NCBI GenBank assembly: GCA_046350935.1
Contig: JAXLZK010000012.1
Coordinates: 22,092 to 86,091, forward strand
Origin: Nitrobium sp046350935
GTDB taxonomy: Bacteria > Nitrospirota > Thermodesulfovibrionia > Thermodesulfovibrionales > Dissulfurispiraceae
Length of the DNA stretch: 64,000 nt
Direction of reading: 5' to 3'
Notes under the pieces: generated by a model
The model's database searches: none
The model's input: only the letters and a program-made list of their open reading frames with translations
What the model was told of the DNA's origin: nothing
Made by a program: the position numbers and the translations under genes
Shown here: positions 17,234-25,052 of the stretch, in pieces
Layout of the letters: every line of letters starts with the position of its first letter
How positions within the stretch are numbered: the stretch's first letter is position 1

Positions 17234-18259
17234 TCAGCAGGTTTCCGTTTCCTGCAGCAGCATCGCCTTAAGGCTTTCGGTAGGCGTACCCGGAGGGATA
17301 GAGCAGCCGGGTGCGATAACATTATAGCCGTCTTCCACCGCCTTGAGGGTGGAGGCCTTCACTATGTCTGCGTTCCCGAAGAAGAGGTCCTGCATCGTGG
17401 TGATGCCGCCGATGATCGCGACCTGCTTCCCTTCTTCCTGGATAGCCTGTTTCACGGCGGCCACGTCCGTTTTCGGCTCGAAGCTCAGTGCAGCGGCTCC
17501 GGTGGAGATCATGTGCTTGACGATCGGGTTCACCCTGCCGCAGATGTGCAGGATGACGGGGGCAGGGGCTATCCTGCTGATCAGCTCCTCTTCCCAGGGC
17601 CACGCCAGCTCTTTGTACACCTTGGGGCTGATCATGTCCATGGAAGCCAGCATGTCTTCGACGCAGATTGCGTCGGCTCCGGCGTTCAAAAGGGCCTGCG
17701 CCAGCTGGGTCGCCGCTTTCGTGGCGACGCGCAGGAACTCGTGCAGCATCTTCGGATGCTTGAGCGTCGCGATCAGGAAATTGTTGATGCCGATCAGCTC
17801 TCCCACGATCGTGAAAGGGCCGATGACGCCTCCGATGACGGCCACCTCGTTTCCCACCTCTTCCTTCACCTTCTTCAGCGCCTTGCACAGCACGGGGATT
17901 CTGCCCCGGGTAAGGTAGTCTTCGGGGAAATGCGGCGTCATGGCGATGTCGTACGGATGCGATGCGATGCTCGGCAGGTTCTTCTCGTCGCCGATGAGCA
18001 CGCCGCACCCCAGTGCTTCCTCTTCGATGGTCTGACAAAAAGGAACGCGGACCGCGTCGAAATCAAGGATAGTGTGGGCCCCGATCGCGAGTCCGGCCAT
18101 CAGGTCGGCGTCAAAATTCGAATCGGGCCACTTTATGCCAAGTGCTGCCATTTGTTCGTAGGTTCCGGTCTGGTTTACACATGCTACCGACGGACGCTCC
18201 GTAGCTTCGCCGCGGATAGCCTTTAAAAAAATCTCACGTTTTCCGTTCCTCATCATCAT
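17234..18259 (-). CDS. MtaA/MtbA-like corrinoid:carrier methyltransferase (UroD family)
   Basis: This 341-aa TIM-barrel protein of the uroporphyrinogen decarboxylase/MtaA/CmuA family should move the methyl group from the corrinoid protein to a thiol or pterin carrier. Zinc ligands are visible as His238 and Cys240 (VILHICGRVNPI) and Cys319 (NVIAPGCSIPPGTP), the HxC...C pattern of MtaA and MtbA. Three consecutive ATGs begin the gene; the AGGAG site directly before them fits the third best (start at 18253). The acceptor is coenzyme M in methanogens; in a bacterium tetrahydrofolate or another carrier is likelier. It follows the MtmB-like gene after a 218-bp gap holding a strong hairpin. Confidence 0.85.
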   Translation of the reverse strand: MMMRNGKREIFLKAIRGEATERPSVACVNQTGTYEQMAALGIKWPDSNFDADLMAGLAIGAHTILDFDAVRVPFCQTIEEEALGCGVLIGDEKNLPSIASHPYDIAMTPHFPEDYLTRGRIPVLCKALKKVKEEVGNEVAVIGGVIGPFTIVGELIGINNFLIATLKHPKMLHEFLRVATKAATQLAQALLNAGADAICVEDMLASMDMISPKVYKELAWPWEEELISRIAPAPVILHICGRVNPIVKHMISTGAAALSFEPKTDVAAVKQAIQEEGKQVAIIGGITTMQDLFFGNADIVKASTLKAVEDGYNVIAPGCSIPPGTPTESLKAMLLQETETC

Positions 18260-18398
18260 CTCCTAAAAATTAAGTTTGCCTTGCTGGAAATCCTTCTTCC
18301 CTGCCGGCTGACGAGCTCAATGACGTACGCTTTCCGCAGCTCACTTTTCCCTACCGGCCCACCGGGTGGGTGCTTCCGTCCGTACGGCCAGAGAATCG

Positions 18399-18446
18399 GG
18401 GGTGAGGCCCTGCACCCTGCAAAGGGCCGGGGCAGGGCCTCACCCC
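18399..18446 (-). other. Intercistronic 15-bp hairpin
   Basis: Perfect arms GGGGTGAGGCCCTGC (18399-18413) and its complement (18432-18446), with an 18-base loop, lie between the MtmB-like and MtaA-like genes. There is no T-run on the minus strand. It may stabilise the upstream mRNA or partly end transcription so that the methyltransferase and corrinoid protein are made in excess. Confidence 0.6.
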
Positions 18447-18477
18447 GCTTGGTTTATGACATCATCTCGCGGAGAGA

Positions 18478-19890
18478 TTAATCAATGGGCAGGCCCATTC
18501 CCCGCAGTTCGCTCTTGACCTTCTCATAGATGGCCAGATACTCAGGCTTCGGCTGCACCGTCTTGAGGTCGTACACGGTCCTGAAATCTCCGCCTTTCTT
18601 GTGGAGGTTTCTCGCATCGATCCCCGGCTGGTACTTGGGGAAGATCTGGAGCATCAGCTCGTTTGCCTTTTTCCGGGTCAGACGGGCTTTACCCACTGCG
18701 CGTCCCACCTCGGCGGCAAACCGTGCGCCGAGTCCGCAGGCCTGGTCGAGACCGCCGCTCTGATGCCCCGTTCCTCCCGAGGTGCAGAAGCCGAGGGTCG
18801 TGCTGCCGATGGCGCCGCACGCGGTCTCCCAGAAATACTCCTCGCTCCCGATGCCGGCGGTCATCTGCCAGCCGCCGCCGAGCAGGGCAGGATATTTCAC
18901 ATGCCGCTGGAAGGCTGCGCCGCAGAAGTTGTCGACATAGAGGGCGTATTTGCTGGTGTTGGTGAAGTAGAGGGCGTCGCTCGACCAGAGGCCGCACACC
19001 GTCGGCTCATACAGCATCTGGTAGGCGATGAGGTCCGCCATACCGTTGACCGCAGAGGTGGCGGGGCCGCCGGGGAGACCGCCGACAAAGGACTGCAGAA
19101 TACCCCAGGTGTTTGCCCCGTACTCGTCCCAGAAGTACTTGCGGCACATCTGGTCGTAGTCGGTCCTCATGTGGGGCATGACATAGACGTGGCGCACATC
19201 GCCCTTCTTGACGCCCCATGTCTGGGCAGCGCTCATCTCCGCCTGTGTCGTAACCGGCATGCTCGCTCCGTCCGACAGGCCCGGCCTGCCGGCGCGGCGG
19301 CATACGTCCTTTACAATGGCAACCCTCTTCTGCTCGGAAGCGAGCTCAAAGGGAGAAAACGGCTTGACCGCAGTACCGTTGATCTCGAACACGACGCCCT
19401 GGAAATGGACGAAGTCGATGAGGGGCTCCTGCGCGTAGCTCCAGCAGACCTTCTCGTAGATGTCCTCGGAAATAGGACCCAGGATACGGCCCAGTGCTCC
19501 GATAGGGTTCATCCCCTCGTCGTAGCTTTCCGGCGCCCTCCACTTAAGGGTGCATGCCTCTTTGCCCTCGCCGAGGATGGTCTCCCGGTGGACATTTTCG
19601 AGGACCTTCTTCACTTCCTGCTCCTGGAACAGGATCAAACGCTCCGTACTGACATTCAGGATACCGCACTCAAGGAAAAATTCCATTCCCGCATTCCACA
19701 GCGCATCGAGCTCGGAGTCGTCCGTGGGGCAGATATGATTGGGATTGTATTCGATCTTGTACTTCTTCGTAATCGCCTTCAGAAGCGGCCAAAATCTCTT
19801 TGTATCGAATTCGGTATTGAAGCAGACAGGTCCGGATTCTCCCCGGGACCACACTTCCATTAATCTCCCTTTTGAACCAGTGTTAGACAT
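18478..19890 (-). CDS. MtmB-family methylamine:corrinoid methyltransferase homologue lacking pyrrolysine
   Basis: This 470-aa protein is collinear with archaeal monomethylamine methyltransferase MtmB (458 aa). Shared blocks include FFLECGILNVSTERL, GPISEDIYEKVCWSYA, CRRAGRPG, GGLPGGPATSAVNGMADLIA, LGARFAAEVGRAVG and VYDLKTVQPKPEYLAIYEKV. In MtmB the catalytic pyrrolysine (UAG, residue 202) lies in AGRPGMGVOGPE. Here the matching stretch reads AGRPGLSDGAS and the position aligns to Asp207; there is no in-frame TAG. As with non-pyrrolysine MttB relatives, the substrate is probably not the methylamine itself. The start has a GGAGGAGAG site. The corrinoid-protein gene is 74 bases upstream, its expected partner. 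Confidence 0.85.
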   Translation of the reverse strand: MSNTGSKGRLMEVWSRGESGPVCFNTEFDTKRFWPLLKAITKKYKIEYNPNHICPTDDSELDALWNAGMEFFLECGILNVSTERLILFQEQEVKKVLENVHRETILGEGKEACTLKWRAPESYDEGMNPIGALGRILGPISEDIYEKVCWSYAQEPLIDFVHFQGVVFEINGTAVKPFSPFELASEQKRVAIVKDVCRRAGRPGLSDGASMPVTTQAEMSAAQTWGVKKGDVRHVYVMPHMRTDYDQMCRKYFWDEYGANTWGILQSFVGGLPGGPATSAVNGMADLIAYQMLYEPTVCGLWSSDALYFTNTSKYALYVDNFCGAAFQRHVKYPALLGGGWQMTAGIGSEEYFWETACGAIGSTTLGFCTSGGTGHQSGGLDQACGLGARFAAEVGRAVGKARLTRKKANELMLQIFPKYQPGIDARNLHKKGGDFRTVYDLKTVQPKPEYLAIYEKVKSELRGMGLPID

Positions 19891-19964
19891 TTCTCTCCTC
19901 CTTATACGCCCGGACGTCAGGCACTTTTTAATAAAAGCTCGTTACCCTCCCTTGGCAGGGATAG

Positions 19965-20627
19965 TTATGCGGTCAGCTTCTTGGCGATCTCCACGCCCTC
20001 GATGGCATCCTGACCATACCCGTCGGCACCGATTCTCTCCGCCCACTCTTTCGTGGCGACGCCGCCGCCGACCATGACTTTGAACTGCTGACGCACGTTC
20101 TTTGCGTTGAGGAAGTCGATAAGGTCTTTCTGCACCGGCAGGGTGGTGGACATAAGAGCGGAAGCCGCAATGATGGTTGCGGACAGCTCCTTCGCCTTGT
20201 CGAGGAAAGCGGAAGGAGACACGTCGTGCCCGAGGTCCACTACGTCGAAACCCTGCGTCATCATCATGGTGGCAACCATGTCCTTGCCGACGGTGTGGAC
20301 GTCGCCCTTCACCGTCCCGATGATAACGATCGGGCGCTTCTTCCCTCCCTGGCCGCTTGCGGCCAGCTCAACGATCTTGGGCTGGAGGATCTTCATCGCC
20401 TCTTTCAATGCACCGGAGGCCATGACGATCTCAGGAAGGAAGACTTCCATTTTCTCGAACCCTTTCCCCAGTTCGGACATGGCATCTCCCATGACCTCTA
20501 CCGCCTTGAGGACATCTCCTCCCGTCTTTACCAGCTCTTCGGCGCCGCTCTTCGCCTCATCCTCGCTGAAATTCATAATGGCGTCGTGCAGCTTGCTCAT
20601 AACTGCGTCTTTGTCTTGCTTGCCCAT
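19965..20627 (-). CDS. Methyltransferase-associated corrinoid protein (MtmC/MtbC/MttC type)
   Basis: This 220-aa protein has an N-terminal helical cap domain (residues 1-90) and a C-terminal cobalamin-binding Rossmann domain. The diagnostic GTVKGDVHTVGKDMV contains Asp109-x-His111-x-x-Gly114, with His111 the lower axial cobalt ligand. It is followed by AASALMSTT and VMVGGGVATKEWAERIGADG. It carries the methyl group on Co between the two methyltransferases encoded just downstream. The ATG at 20627 has an AAGGAGG site. It is the first gene after a strong sigma-54 promoter at 20911-20925, leaving a leader of about 270 bases. Confidence 0.92.
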   Translation of the reverse strand: MGKQDKDAVMSKLHDAIMNFSEDEAKSGAEELVKTGGDVLKAVEVMGDAMSELGKGFEKMEVFLPEIVMASGALKEAMKILQPKIVELAASGQGGKKRPIVIIGTVKGDVHTVGKDMVATMMMTQGFDVVDLGHDVSPSAFLDKAKELSATIIAASALMSTTLPVQKDLIDFLNAKNVRQQFKVMVGGGVATKEWAERIGADGYGQDAIEGVEIAKKLTA

Positions 20628-20910
20628 CTCTTTCCTCCTTCTACTCGTTAATCCTTCTTAGTGGTTGACTGCTTGCTGCGCTTAACGGTTGCTTTTCCCT
20701 ACCTGCGTGCTCCGCAGGGCACACCTCCTTTCTTCCAGATTCAGCATTGTGCTCATCTAAATACCAAACAGCATCCTTCATGCCAGGGATCGCAAGGTTA
20801 CCGGTACTCTTCCAGCGGTTGCATGGAACTATTGAGCCTCTCCCTCATCCCGGGCGAGCCGGACACAATCCGGCAGTGGGAAATGAATCTCCTGAGACCC
20901 AAAATACTTA

Positions 20911-20925
20911 GCAATTTCCGTACCA
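20911..20925 (-). promoter_or_regulatory. Sigma-54 (-24/-12) promoter of the corrinoid operon
   Basis: The minus strand reads TGGTACGGAAATTGC: the -24 element TGGTAC, a 5-base spacer and the -12 element TTGC, so GG and GC are 10 bases apart. Transcription would start near 20900 and give a leader of about 270 bases before the corrinoid protein. The interval 20628-21012 holds no gene. I looked for a cobalamin riboswitch in it and did not recognise one. A small CCTGCG/CGCAGG hairpin around 20701-20717 is the only structure seen. Confidence 0.75.
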
Positions 20926-21012
20926 CGAGTGCGAGCTTCTACAGGGGTGAAAGCAGTCGGCGAAAGGGGCTGCCGCCCCCTTCCGCCCTCCCGCCACAAT
21001 ACGGCAGAAGGG

Positions 21013-21645
21013 CTACGAGGGCTGCTCTCCGGGCGCCGCGATTCTTCTGCACTCGGCGAGCATTTCCTCCAGGAGCGCGGTCGTCCCGACGGTCTTATCG
21101 AGCTCCAAATTGAAATCATTGCAGAATTCCTCTGACCTCGCAATATAGTGGTCGTTGTTGCCTACGCCGGTATCGATATAGAGCCCCCGCTTGTAGTTGG
21201 TGAAGAGGGTCTTCGCCACCTTGTAGGGGTCCTTTCCGTACTTCCGCACGCGGTCCAGGTGCAGCTCCTTGATGAGCATCTCGGTGCCGAGCTCCGCCCA
21301 TCCGGGGGACAGGAAATAGGTGCCGGGCTCTTTTTCGATCTCACGGGCACGCTCCTCAGGGGTCATGAGGATCGAAATGCAGTCGTCGCACCGGGCCATG
21401 ACGACGGGGATGTCGAGCTCTTTTTCTATTCCTTCCAGAGACTTGCAATAGCCATAGCCCAGGAAGACCACATCGACGTCGTTCCGTATCGCGTTGATCT
21501 TCTCCTTGATAGTTTCCTTCATTTTTTGAGGCTCCGTATGTAACGCATACTCCAGGTACGTCTTTACCGTCACCTCGGCAGCCCCGTCCAACACCTTTTC
21601 AAGCTCGCGCTGCATTACATCGCACGCAATAACCCCGATCCTCAT
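21013..21645 (-). CDS. DUF1638-family protein
   Basis: This 210-aa protein starts at ATG 21645, chosen over a longer frame because AAAGGAGG lies 6 bases upstream and the text MRIGVIACDVMQRELEKVL is the family's usual beginning. It contains FLGYGYCKSLEGIEKE, VVMARCDDCISILMTPEERA and SPGWAELGTEMLI, with conserved Cys residues that could bind metal. Family members occur next to corrinoid methyltransferase genes; the biochemical role is not established as far as I know. It lies upstream of the corrinoid operon in the same direction but is separated by about 385 bases and a promoter. Confidence 0.75.
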   Translation of the reverse strand: MRIGVIACDVMQRELEKVLDGAAEVTVKTYLEYALHTEPQKMKETIKEKINAIRNDVDVVFLGYGYCKSLEGIEKELDIPVVMARCDDCISILMTPEERAREIEKEPGTYFLSPGWAELGTEMLIKELHLDRVRKYGKDPYKVAKTLFTNYKRGLYIDTGVGNNDHYIARSEEFCNDFNLELDKTVGTTALLEEMLAECRRIAAPGEQPS

Positions 21646-21724
21646 GGAAGCCTCCTTTACGCCTCTTTTGAGCGCCACCTCTCCATAAGTCATAAGTATA
21701 GACCATTATGGTAGTACTGACCAG

Positions 21725-21739
21725 GCAAATATCGTTCCT
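21725..21739 (-). promoter_or_regulatory. Possible sigma-54 promoter for the DUF1638 gene
   Basis: The minus strand reads AGGAACGATATTTGC, with GG and GC spaced 10 bases apart and a good TTGC -12 box but a weaker -24 box. It is 80 bases upstream of the start codon, a normal distance. Confidence 0.45.
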
Positions 21740-22040
21740 GCCGCACGGCACGGCAGCGGGGAGGCGCACCCCTCCTTTTCATGGGTCCGCCCTGCCCGTC
21801 CCCCCCCTGCTCCGGGATGCTCACGAACCTTACCGGGAAATGCATTGCACGAAACTTTCGGGATAAATTCTTTCAATACAACCATATTCACCTTCAAACT
21901 CTCTTTTTTTTCAAATTCCCCCGAGGGGTGTCGTATTATGCAATTTATTCTGAGTTCTTTCATTTCAATATGTTTTAACGCTTTCCGAAACGGCCTGCAG
22001 CGATACCGCGGTATTTTGCAATACTTTTTCTCTTCAGGCC
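21735..22040. repeat. Diverged intergenic repeat, copy A
   Basis: About 300 bases match 32863-33165 in the same orientation. Near-identical islands include CCTTTTCA, CTTACCGGGAAATGCA, TGCACGAAACTTTCGGGATA, AATTCTTTCAATACAACCAT, CCCCCGAGGGGTG, CGTATTATGCAAT, TTTTAACGCTTTCCGA and TTTTGCAATACTTTTTCTCT. Minus-strand frames in the two copies agree for about 20 residues and then shift, so a coding role is unlikely. Both copies lie in divergent intergenic regions upstream of OsmC modules that carry sigma-54 promoters. Confidence 0.7.
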
Positions 22041-22132
22041 CTGACTTTTCAAAAGTGCGTTTACGATTTTTTAGCGGGCGGCCCGAGAGAAGGGTATCGG
22101 GCGCCTGACTGCACGTTTCTTTTTTTTGACAA

Positions 22133-22148
22133 TGGCACGACAATTGCT
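22133..22148 (+). promoter_or_regulatory. Sigma-54 promoter of osmC copy 1
   Basis: TGGCACGACAATTGCT is a near-perfect -24/-12 promoter (TGGCAC, 5 bases, TTGC). The same 16 bases recur exactly at 33842-33857 before the DsrE/OsmC module. Start of transcription is expected near 22160, about 80 bases before the gene. Confidence 0.85.
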
Positions 22149-22193
22149 CTATGATACCATCCCTCCCCGTACGTGAACGGACACAGTAGCCGT

Positions 22194-22789
22194 GCATCAC
22201 GGGGCGTGAGGATGCGTACACCATTCACTAAGGAGGAAGAGATGGCAAAGAGTTCGGCAGCAGCGACTTCGATCAACGATGTAAACCTGGAGGCGTTCAA
22301 CGCCACGGTAGAGGCGGTCAAGAAGGACCCGAAGAACGGCGCCACCGCCTGGGCCGTCAAGACCAAGTGGAAGGGCGGCTTCAAGACCGAGGCGAAGCTC
22401 AGGGGCTTTTCGATCAGCTTTGACGAGCCCGAGCCGGTGGGCGGCTCCGACACCACGGTGAGCCCGCACGAGACGGTGCTGGCCTGCTATGGGGCCTGTC
22501 TTACGGTGGGGCTTTCCCTGAATTCCGCTCTGAAGGGCATCAAGCTCAAGAGCGTCGAGGTGGAGCTGGAGGGGCATATCGACCTGCCCGGCTTCCTCGG
22601 GCTGGCAGGCGTAGAGGGACTGAAGGACCTGCCCGGCTACCATACCGTGATCGCCACGGTAAAGATCAAGAGCGATGCAAAGAAAGAGGAGATCGAAAAG
22701 ATATTCGACAGAGTCGTCAAATACTCGCCCGTGGGCCTTACCCTCTCCAGGCCCGTGGACGTCAAAACACGCCTCGAATACTCCAAGTA
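22194..22789 (+). repeat. 596-bp direct duplication, copy 1 (with 34465-35060)
   Basis: The block runs from 48 bases before the osmC start codon to the second base of its stop codon. By reading both copies I found no difference; offset 12,271. Identity ends abruptly on both sides (stop TAG here, TAA in the other copy). Confidence 0.9.
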
Positions 22790-22790
22790 G
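22242..22790 (+). CDS. OsmC-family protein, copy 1
   Basis: This 182-aa protein starts at ATG 22242 after AAGGAGGAAGAG. The OsmC/YhfA fold is visible in KGGFKTEAKLRGFSISFDEP, SPHETVLACYGACLTVGLSL (helix with the first reactive Cys) and VVKYSPVGLTLSRPVDVK. In classical OsmC peroxidases a second Cys lies in the last motif (CPV); here it is Ser (YSPV), so a standard two-Cys peroxidase cycle is unlikely. OsmC, DsrE and TusA-type proteins often occur together in sulfur trafficking. A second identical gene lies at 34513-35061. It is monocistronic, driven by the sigma-54 promoter at 22133 and closed by the hairpin at 22799. Confidence 0.88.
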   Translation: MAKSSAAATSINDVNLEAFNATVEAVKKDPKNGATAWAVKTKWKGGFKTEAKLRGFSISFDEPEPVGGSDTTVSPHETVLACYGACLTVGLSLNSALKGIKLKSVEVELEGHIDLPGFLGLAGVEGLKDLPGYHTVIATVKIKSDAKKEEIEKIFDRVVKYSPVGLTLSRPVDVKTRLEYSK

Positions 22791-22798
22791 CTTCCGCA

Positions 22799-22833
22799 AC
22801 TCCCCCTCCCCCCTTTCGGGCAGGAGGGGGAGT
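22799..22833 (+). terminator. Terminator hairpin after osmC copy 1
   Basis: An 11-bp perfect stem (ACTCCCCCTCC facing GGAGGGGGAGT) with a 13-base loop starts 8 bases after the stop codon and is followed by GCTCTTT. It is also positioned to end the convergent minus-strand transcript. Confidence 0.65.
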
Positions 22834-22865
22834 GCTCTTTCCGCACGACAGACCGGAGGTCTCTT

Positions 22866-23282
22866 CTACTTCACCTGGGCGGAAGGACCGCCCGGGATGG
22901 CGCATTCCTTCTCTACCTGGTGGAGCCGCTTGACGAGCCGTCGCCGTATCTCGTTCTTGTCCCTGATATCCGAAAAATAGCAGACGGTAATCCCGACCGT
23001 GGCAACGAGGGCGGACAGGGGGCCCAGATAGAGGTACCCTGGCCCAACTCCGTACAGCCCCACAATGATCGCGGCGGAAAGCCCTGCGATCGCGGCGCCG
23101 ATAGCCGCCGACCAGGGGCTATCCCGCACGGTCTCGTCGGTGACGATCTTCTGGTCCTCCTCGTTCAGGCTCCTTGTCAACTGGACTTCCTCGATACTGC
23201 CCTTGAAGGCGATAAAGGCGAAGAGTATCGCCAGAGCAAATAGAATGATGCCGATTGTCAGCACCCCTGCAAACGTGAACAT
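22866..23282 (-). CDS. Small membrane protein linked to the sodium symporter
   Basis: This 138-aa protein has an N-terminal membrane helix (GVLTIGIILFALAILFAFIA), a charged loop (LNEEDQKIVTDETVRD) and two further helices (IGAAIAGLSAAIIVGLYGVG, GPLSALVATVGITVCYF), then a basic C-terminus. No known family is certain. It starts 57 bases after the sodium:solute symporter gene in the same direction. Many SSS-type transporters have a small membrane subunit encoded alongside, so an accessory role is likely. Confidence 0.65.
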   Translation of the reverse strand: MFTFAGVLTIGIILFALAILFAFIAFKGSIEEVQLTRSLNEEDQKIVTDETVRDSPWSAAIGAAIAGLSAAIIVGLYGVGPGYLYLGPLSALVATVGITVCYFSDIRDKNEIRRRLVKRLHQVEKECAIPGGPSAQVK

Positions 23283-23339
23283 GGGATCTCCCTCCTGAAT
23301 TTGTGCGTTAGTACTCCTGAATCCGTCATCCTGCTCCTC

Positions 23340-24818
23340 CTAATGCTTAAGGTCCTGCACATTTCTGAGGTAACTTTCATGAAAGGTATCCGGCTTCGCC
23401 GAGCTCCAAATAAGGGGAACGATAAGACTGATCAGGAGGATGGTGAGCGTCCCGAAGAATTCACCCTTCGTGAAGTAAATGGGCATACCGATCACAATTG
23501 AAAGGATGATCCCCCAGAGAGTGCCCTGCCCGTTCGTTTTTTTCCAGAAGACCGCCAGGATCAACGGGATAAGGACGGATGTCTTCAGCGCATACGTAAC
23601 CAGGACGATGGTGACGAAATCCACCCCGGTCAGGATGATCAGGATGGCGAGAATACCGACGAGAGCCACGGCAAGACGGGTGTAGGCGAGGAGCTTCTTA
23701 TCGGATACGTTGGGGTTGATCCTTTTCACGATATCGACGCTCACTACGGAACTGGTGCCGATAAAAGCGGCGTCGATGGTGGAAAGACAGGCGGACATGA
23801 TGGCGATGGAGTAAAGGATAATCAGCCATCCGGGCAGCCCGAGGTGGGAAACCACAAAGGGGCCGACTGCTGCGGCATCACCGCCCAACTGGGTCTTCAC
23901 ATCGAGCCCCATCGCCGCCCCGACCAGGCCCAGCAGACCGAAGCAGATGGGAATCCCGTAAAACCAGGTACCGCCCCACAGGAAGATTTTGCCCACGTAT
24001 TTGGATTTTACCGCCCAGATCCTCTCCCAGAAGGTCTGGTCGCTCACCGTGTTGGACAGCAATCCGAGGGCGAGCGTGACGCCGAAAGCGATAGCCGTGT
24101 TCGGGTCGCTCCACTGCAGGAACTCGGGTGCCTTGGATTTGGTGAGGGCATCCAGAACGGGAACAGGGCCGCCGACCTTCTCAAAAACGGCGACTACCAC
24201 CACCGCGGCGGGAACGGTAATGAGGAACGTCTGAATCGCGGCGGTCACCGCCGAATTCCACATCCCCCCGATGCTGACGTAGACAATTACCACGATTCCG
24301 GCAATGATGGGGACGACCCGCCAGTCGATCCCGTAGATGTTCGACATTACGACGGAGGTGCCCTTCAGGTTGATCAGGGCCATGATGAAGCAGCCGAACA
24401 GCATGGAAGCGATAAAGACATTATAAAGGGCTTTGTGACCGGGAAAACGGACGGAAATGTACTGGCTCAGCGTATACCCGTGGGGCATATGCTTCCGCAG
24501 GTAGATGCCGAACGGGATGACCAGAATGACCGCTATGCCGTTCGGGATGGTAAACCACCAGAGCCCTGAAACACCAAAGGTATACGTCTGGGCCGAAGAC
24601 ATCATCACCGCCATCGCCCATGTCCAGGAAGCGATGACGGAACTGACTCCCAGGCCCAATCCGATCCTCCGGCCCGCAACGAGAAAATCGTGGGTACTTC
24701 GGACGAAAATAGCTCTGATCACCAGAGCGATGCCGATAAACAGAACGGCAAGTCCAAGGAAAACGAGGTAAGCATGCTGCGGCTGCAACCCCGACTGCAC
24801 CAAACGGACATCCAACAT
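23340..24818 (-). CDS. Sodium:solute symporter (SSS family)
   Basis: This is an integral membrane transporter of 492 aa with about 13 predicted helices. The ATG at 24818 has a GGGAGG site 6 bases upstream; a TTG two codons earlier is less likely. Family text includes FLVAGRRIGLGLGVSSVIAS, GYTLSQYISVRFPGHKALYN, SNTVSDQTFWERIWAVKSK and the sodium-site helix LSTIDAAFIGTSSVVSVDIV. It would import an organic solute with sodium. The substrate cannot be read from sequence. Lying between osmC and the ABC transporter operon near the methyltransferase cluster, it may feed a methylated compound or a carboxylate into that pathway. Confidence 0.87.
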   Translation of the reverse strand: MLDVRLVQSGLQPQHAYLVFLGLAVLFIGIALVIRAIFVRSTHDFLVAGRRIGLGLGVSSVIASWTWAMAVMMSSAQTYTFGVSGLWWFTIPNGIAVILVIPFGIYLRKHMPHGYTLSQYISVRFPGHKALYNVFIASMLFGCFIMALINLKGTSVVMSNIYGIDWRVVPIIAGIVVIVYVSIGGMWNSAVTAAIQTFLITVPAAVVVVAVFEKVGGPVPVLDALTKSKAPEFLQWSDPNTAIAFGVTLALGLLSNTVSDQTFWERIWAVKSKYVGKIFLWGGTWFYGIPICFGLLGLVGAAMGLDVKTQLGGDAAAVGPFVVSHLGLPGWLIILYSIAIMSACLSTIDAAFIGTSSVVSVDIVKRINPNVSDKKLLAYTRLAVALVGILAILIILTGVDFVTIVLVTYALKTSVLIPLILAVFWKKTNGQGTLWGIILSIVIGMPIYFTKGEFFGTLTILLISLIVPLIWSSAKPDTFHESYLRNVQDLKH

Positions 24819-24960
24819 ACACAACCTCCCTCTTGTTGCGGTATGTTAAACTACCATTCTGCCTTGCCCCTGCTGCCCGGGAGAGATCGAGGAGGTAGAT
24901 CTTTTTCAGAAAAAACCAAGTCAGCTGACTATCGGGGAAGCTGGGTTTCCGGGCCTGACC

Positions 24961-24975
24961 GCATCCCCTGCACCA
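24961..24975 (-). promoter_or_regulatory. Weak candidate sigma-54 promoter for the symporter operon
   Basis: The minus strand reads TGGTGCAGGGGATGC, with GG/GC spacing of 10 but three mismatches to TGGCAC-N5-TTGC. It is 143 bases upstream of the symporter start. Confidence 0.3.
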
Positions 24976-25052
24976 TACGTAAGGTAGAAGCTCGGCAAGT
25001 TTCCCTTTCCTGGAATCGATCTTACAACATCCTGGGCGAAAATACTACCTGC

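Noticed and set aside
20628..20910. Cobalamin riboswitch in the long leader of the corrinoid operon
   Set aside because: I looked for the conserved B12-box and core elements on the minus strand and did not find them; only small hairpins are present.
21706..22224. Minus-strand protein encoded by the intergenic repeat
   Set aside because: The corresponding frames in the two copies agree for only about 20 residues, then diverge by frameshift; no ribosome site.
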